Both the position numbers and the translations under genes were made by a program. A stretch of 64,000 bases of DNA, taken from the NCBI GenBank assembly GCA_034638255.1, contig JAWPGT010000007.1, forward strand, positions 806,001-870,000, read 5' to 3'. Shown here in pieces: positions 36,124 through 45,546 of the stretch. The first letter of the stretch is position 1. Each line of letters begins with the position of its first letter. Under the pieces are notes generated by a model. That model was given only the letters and a program-made list of their open reading frames with translations, was not told where the DNA came from and ran no database searches. Source of the DNA: Coprinus comatus (Eukaryota > Basidiomycota > Agaricomycetes > Agaricales > Agaricaceae).

Positions 36124-36255
36124 GCCAGCACCTTCAAGAATGAAATATAAATATATAAGTGATGTTGAACATTGAACTGAATGTTGTTAGAGAGTGAGTG
36201 GATTGGGAACTTACGAAAACGTGTGTATGTCAGGTTGGCTGGGAACCAACTGAAG
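36124..36255 (-). pseudogene. Fragment of the amino-acid permease gene
   Basis: The sequence from GCCAGCACCTT to about 36255 matches 41761-41897 inside the intact permease gene, including an intron (AATATATAAGTGATGTTGAA and GAGAGTGAGTGGATTGGGAA) and part of the exon encoding INLTYTRFR. It is in the same relative orientation as the intact gene but joined directly to the oxygenase relic. It has no start, stop or complete domain. Confidence 0.88.
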
Positions 36256-38560
36256 AAAACACCGATTGTTGCTGTATATGAGCATATTGAACAACCAGAT
36301 GGACTAGGATGACCGCCGGGTTGTCGAATTCTACCGAGTGACCAGTTTTCTCACAAATTCCATATTTTTTTTTGCATTTGATTGCTTGCATTAGCACGAT
36401 GATAGACCACAGAAAGGTGGATACGATGATGATGAAGTGTGGCTGACCGTGTCGAATTGATTATGTGGCCGGCGTTTGAATTTTGGAGAAAAAGGGTGAT
36501 CGGGCCACACTCCGCTGTTTCTCCCATTTCCACTAACGGTCATTTCTTCCTCTCCCATTGTCGTCTTCACCCCCCACATTCCTCTCTCTTCACCTTAATT
36601 ACAGAGAACAAGAAAATTCATTTTCTACTCATTCGTTAATTTCGTGCTCGCTCTTCTGTTCATATGCAATTTGGATAGCTCAGCTTCGCGTTGACTTGTT
36701 CAAATGTGGCACGCCAACTAGCGTTCATTCCAGTCATGTCCGTTGGGACTAAATGTACGAAGCGGAGCGCGGAAGGATAAAGAGACAATTGCGGTCTGGT
36801 GTACCAAGTTGCAACTTGGTAATAGGAATTCAACACAGTAAGCACCGTCCTCGGCGCTCGCACGTCTACTCTCACCATCCTCACTGCTACGTACAGCAAG
36901 AAGAGAGAATATATGCGCTAAAACCACATACAGGCCCCATTGAGGTCATTATTACCCATACAAACATACACGCCGATGTTGGTTGCTACCCCCACATTTC
37001 TTGGCTCTATGCGTGGACCATTTTTCAGCATTCGAATATCGGGATACACAGGTTCCATGTTTCTGGGTCAGGATCATTACGGTATTGTCAATGTTCCAGA
37101 TATTTGTCTTCAAGATTTCGTATATAACTTTTTTGAATTATCGCATATTTCTTGACTATATGCGCGGATTTCTCTTCTCATGGTCGAATTTTGGGATGTC
37201 CAATTTCCGCATTGCTAGGATGAACACAGTAGAGAGTCGATCATTCACATTTCAGGTATTGTCTTCAACATATCTTGTGTGTATATATTCATTGATTTGT
37301 GTTGTCGAATTTGCTAGGCACTGGCCTCTTTAGCTCAGAAATCATCGATCATTTATCGAGTGCGATGTCCAATATTCGACCTTGATGAAGCTACTGGTGA
37401 TAATTGCTTGTCTTGTCATGCGCTTGTGAAGTTGTACTCTTGTTGTCTTGTTCCTGAAAATCTTGTGTTCTTGACACGGACCATTCTCAAGCAGTATCTC
37501 AAGGAAGAATCAGTCTCTCATTACGTCGTGGTTGAAAAGCAAGATGCAACTGTCTGACTCACATCACTTCTGTGGTTATATATTGAGGACCCTGTAACAG
37601 ACCCCGGACACCCCTCTTTACGCGCCTATGCTATGTGATTGGATGTTCGGTACCGGGTTATTGGGCAAAGACTGTAGTGGACTCATTGGATGTTCAGTGT
37701 TCTAGGAGAGTTGCTATGTAACCCAACGAGGAGCTCGCTGTATCACGGTATAGCAATAAAAGAGCTTTACGCTGCGTGTTCCTTTTATGCCCTTTCCCTC
37801 ATTGGCAACCGACGAAGGCGAAGGGTACAATGCAGTTAGACCTAATCGACGAAAAGACTGGCAGGTAGTGCAAGATTCCTTGTTCAGGACCCACCATTTC
37901 ATGGTATTCGACCCAGCCACTGTGGACCGAAACCTGTAGACGCTAGTGGAGAACTTCCCGAAAGAGCATGTATTCGTCTTATTCTTCTTGGCTTATACGT
38001 CCTGCCAAATTTGTAACATGGCGAGTAAAACCTTGGGAAGAAGGTGGGAGTGAGGGATAGGATGTATTGGGAGACCTGGGATTTACTTTTTTGTTCTGTC
38101 TGGGGACAACAAAGCAATTTTTTGCATGTCATGTGTCAAGAAATTTCTTTGAAGACAAAATGTCCCCTGTATTACAATTTCACTCCTTATGTTCATTGTT
38201 CCCCCACCAAACTTGCGTTAGTCTCTAACCTACAGGAAAGCACTCAGGTTTACTCACGATAACAGATGTACGTCAACAATCTGGCAAACGTATCCTGGTA
38301 CAAAAATATGATCGCATCATTGGTGTTAAGGAAGTTCGGAAAACGTTGGTGATCGGTCTACCTAGGGATGCATAAATTGAACAATGAGAGGAAGATTTCG
38401 TGTGGAGCCAAGCAAAGAGTGTCGCGTGCAGGGTAGACGCCCGGGACTTTTATTTGGGAATTGGCTTTTTTTTTTTTTACCAGGCTTCCTTCCGTTTTGC
38501 ACACTCACTCACTCACTCACTCACAGCAAGACCCCTTTACCCCCCGCCCCTACTTTATCT
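36256..38560. other. Non-coding or decayed sequence leading to orphan gene B
   Basis: The first 180 bp are unmatched spacer. Then comes the decayed part of copy B. Around 36.97-37.13 kb a frame reads LVATPTFLGSMRGPFFSIRI and GQDHYGIVNVPDICLQDF, aligning by nucleotide with 30.83-30.97 kb of copy A, and around 37.32-37.56 kb it reads ALASLAQKSSIIYRVRCP. No complete gene could be assembled. A (CTCA)n run lies just upstream of orphan gene B near 38502-38522. Confidence 0.45.
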
Positions 38561-39399
38561 ATGGCGCATAATCTGACGCGTAGTTTTCATCCAATCGTTT
38601 TTTCAGGCGGAATTTCCGAATCCACAAACTCAGGGGCTACGCAACCATTCAGAGTCAGGAACTTCCACGCAGAGCGTCTTGGACAATCTAGTCCTCAATC
38701 TACTCCGTCATTCCTTGTCACCAACGTTCAACAAGGCTCGAATTTGAACCCAAACCAAATTCGGGGGCAGAATATAAATGTGCAGATCTCCTCTTCGCAT
38801 GCATATTTGGAACACAATGGATTTCCGGCGGAACTGTTTTGGCGGGTTAAGAAACATGTTGTACGTCACGTTTTCTTTTCTCTTTGTTTCCTTGTTTTTT
38901 TGCTTCCTTTTTATCAAGATTTTTTCGTGGCCATGTGTTATATTTTTTTATCTTTGATACATTAACGCGTCGATTATTGACATAACGCTGATTATATATT
39001 TTACATTTAGAAGGAAATGGAGGAAAGTCTTTATGAGAGGACTTTAACTTTCAAGGTGAGATTTTCGTTCCAAAAAAAAAAGAACGTATTTTGTGTATGA
39101 TGACTGATACATATACAGATTGAGATGTTTTATCAAGCTTATATTATGTTTTGGCAACGGGTTCAAGTTCGTGTTAGGCATGGTTGGTTGAGGACTTGGG
39201 GTGTAGTTCTTCGTTTGGTTGGGATAAAAGATAAGAGGACTGTTTCGTATGATCCATCGATAAGTTCGGTGAGTTGATACGAACTTTGTTGTTGCTTTTA
39301 GAATGTGTTAGATTGATTGTTTTTCTTTTCTCTCGTCTGGGCTGTTAGGGTAAACCGTACGCGAAGTTATCTGCCAACTCAATACAACACACTAAGTAG
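36440..39399. repeat. Segmental duplication, copy B
   Basis: Copy B of the block described at 29.8-33.5 kb, in direct orientation about 6.2 kb away. It starts around the TGACCGTGTCGAATTGATTA match (36444) and ends with the second orphan gene. Decay is visible: the counterpart of the minus-strand ORF is frameshifted, and the exon-like pieces around 36.9-37.5 kb are interrupted. The 37.7-38.3 kb part has no clear match in copy A. Confidence 0.75.
38561..39399 (+). CDS. Orphan duplicated gene, copy B (181 aa)
   Basis: Paralogue of the gene at 32580-33480. Four exons (38561-38860, 39011-39055, 39119-39268, 39349-39399) with phase-0 introns at equivalent positions give 181 residues. It opens MAHNLTRSFHPIVFSGGISE, continues FRVRNFHAERLGQ, INVQISSSHAYLE, FPAELFWRVKKHV, KEMEESLYERTLTFK and AYIMFWQRVQVRVRHGWLR, and ends with a tail (GKPYAKLSANSIQHTK) unlike that of copy A. 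The middle exon keeps its exact 15-residue length. No function can be assigned; a nucleic-acid or protein-binding role is only a guess from the basic aromatic segment. An upstream in-frame extension (38384) exists, but the methionine at 38561 aligns with copy A. Confidence 0.62.
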
Positions 39400-40338
39400 G
39401 ACTCGAAGAAGATATATGCTATTCACGTATAAAGGATGGATGATTGACGATGTTAGGTTGATATCGAAATGGATGTTTCTTTTTGTTAATAATACACCTA
39501 TAAAAAAACCAACGATAATAATACTTATATAATGTCATTGAACTGTTAAATTTTGAACGAACATCACAATACTAGTATTAGAATCGTATCGTACAAGATG
39601 AACACATCGTAAAGAAGATATAGAAGAAAGAACAGTACTTTGGGGGCTATTCCTAAATTGTTCAATATAATCACACTCTTTTCCGAGCCAAAGTACTCAA
39701 GTACTTACCTATTCCACAAAGTCTAAATAACTATAAGTCCATACGACATGAGGTTAATTGTCTCTAATGCCTCAGCTAGTGCTTCTAAGCTCTGATTTAA
39801 AATACCTACGTTTGGAGAATAGCATTATACATCCATTCAACAGTGTACGAACACAAACTAATGGTAGATTTTAAACTGAAGCTACGCCTACCATCGACGT
39901 GAATGTCAGAGACAAAAGTACTAGTTATAAATATGATATATAACCGGCCGTGTATGTAGAGTCTAACGGTACTCGTTCTTACGATGTTTCCGGTTCGTCA
40001 GTATCGGTGAATCGAGTCGTGGTGTTGGAAGCACCAAATACATTGTCTTCAGCACTACTAGTTAGTGATATACATGTACTTACTCCGCGGTATGTATGAG
40101 GTAATTCTTTTATATCCAAGAAGACGCGTTGAGTCACTAAACCTGATCGTGATCGATGATCTTAGCTATAAAAACCAAGTTGGTAAAATTATGTTTTACT
40201 GCTTTACACTTCCTACCTTCAGCTTGCAAACCGCAATTATCAATCTCGTAGTGAACCTACCCCATAGGTTACTCGTAGCTGTATGATTTATGTCACAGAA
40301 AAGTAACAGGAACTCCGCAGATCAAACACTGTCTCGTA
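39400..40338. other. Spacer downstream of copy B
   Basis: About 940 bp, AT-rich. The part around 39541-39620 (CACAATACTAGTATTAG, CGTATCGTACAAGATGAAC) recurs at 41066-41120, so the duplicated unit included downstream flank. No gene was recognised. Confidence 0.5.
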
Positions 40339-40757
40339 ATGGAGATGGCAACACTTCCAGATGAGCTCTGCCAACGAATTATGGAACCTTGTGATCCAAA
40401 AAGTTGCCACACCCTTGCAAAGGTATAATTTGCATGTACCCCTTTCTTACTCTCGACCGCCGAGGATTTATCAATAGGAAACCTCTTCTTGGTATAAACG
40501 AGATACCAACACCACCGGGAATAGCAGCCGGGGAGTACGTTCGAAGAGGATTTTTTCTTTGCACGGACCTCCATGTGTTTAAAAGTCCGGCCGAGTTGCT
40601 GAGTGTTTTAAAGAGGAGAAAGGTCAAGGATATCGAAACCATTGCTGTTGCTTTTCCGCTTTCAATCATTGGTGCTAGTATCAATGGTCGGAAAGATGTA
40701 TTGGCGGACAAGGAATGGGAATTGTTATTCACAGTGAAACGGACTTACACCCAGTAA
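40339..40757 (+). pseudogene. F-box protein relic
   Basis: The ATG at 40339 opens MEMATLPDELCQRIMEPCD and continues PKSCHTLAK, a clear F-box N-terminal half (LPDEL..RI......S...LAK), ending at a possible donor (40423). Downstream, 40480-40757 reads PPGIAAGEYVRRGFFLCTDL and LKRRKVKDIETIAVAFPLS in another frame; no GT-AG intron that I tried joins the two in frame. The rest of the F-box and any C-terminal domain are missing. A truncated gene or relic is more likely than a working gene. Confidence 0.5.
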
Positions 40758-41242
40758 ACTGGTATGGTCATCTTACCACCCCCTTTAGGCTTTGTGAGAA
40801 GAATTCTCATCGTTTGTGGTTTTTAGTGAATGGGGTAGGCAAGCCACAATGTTGCGAACCCTCACAAATTATCGATTGTGGTTTGACTGTTTGATCGACT
40901 GTTTAATGTATTTTACAATTCATAGCCCCGAATTCCGAGTTGACAATGTTGCTCTATCTACAATAATAGATCTTGACAAATATCACGTTTTGGCAACGGG
41001 TTTCAAGTTCGTGTTAGGTATGGTTGGTTGAGGAATTGGGGACGTTCGAATTTAAACTAACATCACAAATTCACAATACTAGTATCACTTATCGTATCGT
41101 ACAAGATGAACGTATCATAAAGAGAAGAAAATCAACCTTCATCAACTACTATGACTTGTACTTCTTACTATCCCTCATCTCCAAGTAACGGTAATATATA
41201 CACACTGGCAATAAAGCACAAAAAAAAGAAGCTTTAAGGGTC
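40758..41242. other. Spacer with third fragment of the orphan-gene repeat
   Basis: Holds the F-box relic's 3' flank, the orphan-gene fragment at 40984-41125 and the 3' flank of the permease gene. Confidence 0.5.
40984..41125 (+). repeat. Third, fragmentary copy of orphan gene exon 3 and its 3' flank
   Basis: CACGTTTTGGCAACGGGT, CAAGTTCGTGTTAGG and ATGGTTGGTTGAGGA match exon 3 of copy B (39148-39205) almost exactly, with a one-base insertion that destroys the frame. The following bases (ACTAGTATCA, CGTATCGTACAAGATGAAC) match the 3' flank of copy B at 39570-39604, skipping the sequence between. The piece is therefore an internally deleted relic. Confidence 0.85.
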
Positions 41243-44200
41243 TTAGAAAACTACATCCGCGACACGTTCCATAAAGTTCTTGGGAGGCACGTATGGTTTT
41301 TCTGTTTCTTCCATAGAAGGAATACCCTAATAAATTGAAATCCAAATCATCAGCGTTACCATCTCCATTTTTTCTAGTAAAAACAAAGGTGGAACACGTA
41401 CAGTATAAAAGTCCATTTCCTCAGCTTTCCAAAATTTACTTCTTCTCCAGTTGGGAATTTTGTAGATCAAGTAAAGGCCGAAGAAGATTGGGATATTGAT
41501 GTCTAAAAACAAACAAACAAAATTGAAATGGAGATGTGAGAAATCTTGAAAAAAGGGGGACCGGGGATGGTTAAGGTATAAGTGTAAATCACAATCCACT
41601 TACATGAAGTAATAAATGTTGTTGTATTCCATACAAAGAAGACTCTGAATCCATTAATAAAGATCATCAAACCTGTCCAAAACATTCCCCAATATGCGAT
41701 ATAAGGTTGGAGCGAATTGTTATATGAGTTGCTCTTTAAATCAATGCCTTGTGCGATCATGCCAGCACCTTTGAGAATGAAATGCGAATATATAAGTGAT
41801 GTTGAATATTGAACTGAACGTTGTTAGAGAGTGAATGGATTGGGAACTTACGGAAACGTGTATATGTCAGGTTGATTGAGAACCAACTGAAGAAACCACC
41901 AGTTGTTGTTAGACTAACGAACCAACTAAAAAAAAGAGGTAGAGGTTTCGTCAACACTACGGGCGTCTTCAAATCCAATACAATACAATCAATAACATAC
42001 CTGAATACTGTTTCTGCCCCCGCTGAAACTGTCATAAAAGACAAGAAAACAAAAATCGACTATTTCCAATGAAGTTTTAGAGAGATACTATAAATACATG
42101 ACAAAAAAGTAAAATGCCACATACCGAAGTAGCAACAGCTGCAATTGGTAAACCATTTTTCGTACATCTTGTGAGATATTTCGGTGCTTGACCTCTTAAT
42201 GACAACCCATACAAAATACGAGAAGAACAGAATAAGAAACTGTTTCCAGAGGAGAATGCACTTGTGAAAATACAAGCATTGACGATATGCGGAAAGACTA
42301 GATTCGGAAATGATACACTTATTTTTAGAATGGCGCTGATTTTGAATGTTCAGCTTAAAGAGTACTTACTCCTAACACCAGCACGATCCATAGCAATAAC
42401 GAATGGTGATGAAGCAGCAGTACCAGCGTCTATAATAATTTGTAAAGAAATGGTCGTTAGAATAGCCATGGGATAAATTTTTAAAAAACGTACTTTGTAA
42501 TAAAGCTTCATCATTGTAAGCCACCAACATCCCAATCATAATAATACCCAAAATCTAGTATATCAACAAACAACAATCATATCACAGTTGCATCAATTGA
42601 TATGATCTCGAGGAGAGAGAAACCCATTTGGGGCACATACATAGAAAATGACAATCCGCCAAAAGACTCGGCGAACCGCCTTGGCAACATTACGACGTGG
42701 ACTTTCCGTTTCGGAAGCTGCACTATAATTATGAAAAAAACCCGGGAGTAACGCGTCAAGGTAACAAGTTCAACACATTGAGATTAAGCATTAGCATTTT
42801 GATATCGACGGCTGGTAACCAGTTACCGAAGAAAGGTGACTTACATTGCTACTATTTCCATAGCTTGGTATGAAAAGGAAGCTTGTACGAGTACACTAAC
42901 CCATGCCAAAAATCTATCAGTGTTGATGTTTGATACTAAACCGGCACGATTGATAGCACCGGGATTGTTCCAAAACTATGTTATATCAGAAAAAAAGAAG
43001 GCTATTAGTACTAGTACCAAACCCATGATATCAAGGCAAATAGTGTTTTTATTGAAAGAAACTTACTCGGAAACCGATCCTATCGCGGTTTGGACCTCCG
43101 CCGAGATCAATAATCAAACCGGCCAGGAGTAGTGCGATGATAAGGGATACTATATAAAAAACGTGAAGGTTTCATTATTAGTTTTAAATGGCTTTTTTGC
43201 GAACCAAGTCCAACAGAACTCACGCTTGATGATTGCGAAAACGAATTCAGCTACAGACGTCATTTCCCATGAAGTCAACATCCGTCAAACTTCTGATAGA
43301 GGACATCACCATAGAGGGAAAAAAACTCACATTCACCGAACCACCTGATGATGAGGTTGATTTGAATCTTGATCAGTACAAGTCGCAACAAGTGGATATA
43401 GAGAGCTCCATCCAATCATTTCAAAAAAAAAAGCTAACCTGACACCGAAAACATTAATGGCACAGATCGCCACACAGATTACCTGTACAACAAGTGTCGT
43501 ATTCGTATCAGTATCAATCGAAAGATAAACATCAATCACAAAAAAGTCACTTACCGCAGTGTAGATGGCCGCATGACTGGTCTGTACAAGAGAAAGATCA
43601 GCATCAACTCAGTCCCCATACACAATAGAATTAAGAACACCAATAGAAAGAAACTTGAGAAGATGAGATGACTTACATCCGAATCCCAAAACGTTAATAG
43701 AACAACAGCTGCGCTGACTTCGGTAGGTGTTGTGATCCTTTTTTTGGAATTTAGTTTTGTTAGTACAAAATTGACACATATATTCGAATCACAATGTGGA
43801 ACACCCAATTTTTTTTGGCAGGTATTCTTCCCATATGAGCTGACGTAAGAAATATACTCACGCGTTTGTATAAAAATAGTTCTATAATGTATTAGAGAAA
43901 AATTCAAGTTCGATTGGCGAGAGAAAGGAGGACTCACCCATCCAACGGCAAATCCAAGTGCGGGATCCACCCAACGAGTAGCTAACAAATGAATATTTGA
44001 GTAAAAATCTTTCCTGGTGCAATTGATTGGTACCATCCGTACCATAATGGGGAAACGTTCCAGAAATGGGTGCCCATGTGGTCATTTCACCAATGGAGCA
44101 TAAAGTTCTTTGGATATATGTGTAGGAGTGAGAAATTCCGAAATATTGGTGGAGATTAATACATACGCATAGGCAACTGAACCAATAAGCATGTATGCTA

Positions 44201-44641
44201 TCAGTGCTCCTAGGGGACCAGCATTGCGTAGAGCGAGCCCAGAACCGAGGAATAGCCCAGTTCCAATAGTACCCGCGATCTATATCAAATCAAGTGTGTG
44301 GTATGAGGATAGGCGAGATATGGAGTTTTTGAGTAACCTACAGCAATCCTAAAAGAACATTATTAACAACATGATTGTGTGCAAATAACAGAGAACATAC
44401 ATTTGAATATGACGTTGTTTTAAACGTCGTTGAACTAGATCCAAATCATGTGCGTCGAAATGAAAGCTACAAGAAACGACAAGAGTCACTTCCCGAATCG
44501 ACAGGGAAAACAAACGGGACCTGATACGAACCCATTGTTAGCAACGATAACATGCTCTGCCTCGCTATGTACAACATCTCCTTTCTCTCCCTTCTCTAAA
44601 GAACCTCCTTCTTGAGGACTCGGAGTACGCTTTTCCGCCAT
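41243..44641 (-). CDS. Amino-acid permease, fungal AAT/YAT family
   Basis: A plasma-membrane proton-coupled amino-acid transporter with about twelve helices. The ATG at 44641 opens [20 protein letters not shown], a hydrophilic tail. TM1 reads [18 protein letters not shown] (the family's GTGLFLG signature). Then come [20 protein letters not shown] and [10 protein letters not shown], also signatures. The middle gives [20 protein letters not shown] and [17 protein letters not shown], then [20 protein letters not shown] and [19 protein letters not shown]. The C-terminal tail ends [13 protein letters not shown] at 41243. More than a dozen short introns interrupt the gene. Splices tested (for example GTFPHY to ATRWV at about 44041-43982) keep frame. 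Substrate specificity is not readable. A piece of this gene is copied at 36.12 kb. Confidence 0.9.
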
Positions 44642-45058
44642 AGAGTTCAGGAAAAATAAATGTGGTTGTGGGCAGAAGGGAAAGAGATAGAAGAATCAAT
44701 CAACGGTCATGCATAGACTATGTATATACTCCCTTCTTTCGGGCCACATGCTTTGATATATTATCTGACATCTGTTAGATCATGTTTTCGCAAACTAGAC
44801 CAAGAAAGAACATGGGTTGTGGTGAAAGGCAGTTCCATGCCAAGATGAAGACCGTGGAACTCACCTCCTAGAATAACATCCGACCACGCTATACATTCAT
44901 TCAGGTTTGGAAGAATATTGACTTTTATGGATGTCCAGCGGTCGGGAAAGATGCGAGTGGAAGGGTGGGGCACGAGATTTATTATTAGGTTGCATTAAGA
45001 TTAGGGTGGGATCTATGATGGAGTATCAAACGGTGAACTCCAAAGTCGCTGTTTTTTC
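44642..45058. other. Permease promoter region
   Basis: About 420 bp upstream of the permease start. It includes a TATATAC stretch near 44720. No other feature was recognised. Confidence 0.45.
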
Positions 45059-45066
45059 ATGCCAAG

Positions 45067-45431
45067 TCCTTGGATCCCGTCGTTTATACTGCTAGAGAGA
45101 TTAGATGTGTTAGAAGAAATATCAGTATTACTCAGGCTCAGTTCTTTGAAGTGACGGAATTGTTTGAAGGTTTCCGTGAGGTTGCCAAGGGATCAATTCA
45201 CTTTAACTACAAAGCTTCAAATTTCAAACTTCATTCAACGTCAGTACTTCAGGTAGGGCATCACTTTACCAGGACAGCTTGAAGCAACAGGTGATTGAGA
45301 GCCTCATACAAGAACCGCCTGGGAAACTGTGCTATTTTTTGGATAATGAAGCCATGGGGGAGATGAAAAGATGCTCCGATTGCCAGAAAAAGAGTCACAA
45401 GATAAGCCAGAAGCCGCTAGGCACAGAGTAA
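45067..45431 (+). CDS. Possible small two-exon gene, unknown
   Basis: Two coding pieces join in frame across an intron with donor GTGAGG (45176) and acceptor CTTCAG (45252), with a branch-like TTAAC inside. Exon one reads DPVVYTAREIRCVRRN then QAQFFEVTELFEGFR; exon two reads ASLYQDSLKQQVIESLIQEP then KLCYFLDNEAMGEMKRCSDC and ends KPLGTE at 45431. The CxxC pair and charged tail suggest a small soluble protein. The true start is not resolved: an ATG at about 45015 would need a 34-nt intron, shorter than usual. No family was recognised. Confidence 0.4.
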
Positions 45432-45546
45432 GTAAGATGACAGTCTCAACATTCAACAGCTGTACGAGAGTATTTTTGAGCCAGAAGTGGTGTATAGATC
45501 CATTATGTAAGGGGTTATTATATTATTATTTATTGCTGACTAATCA

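Noticed and set aside
29780..39400. Transposable element as the cause of the duplicated block
   Set aside because: No transposase, reverse transcriptase, terminal repeats or target-site duplication was seen; the block is better described as a segmental duplication.
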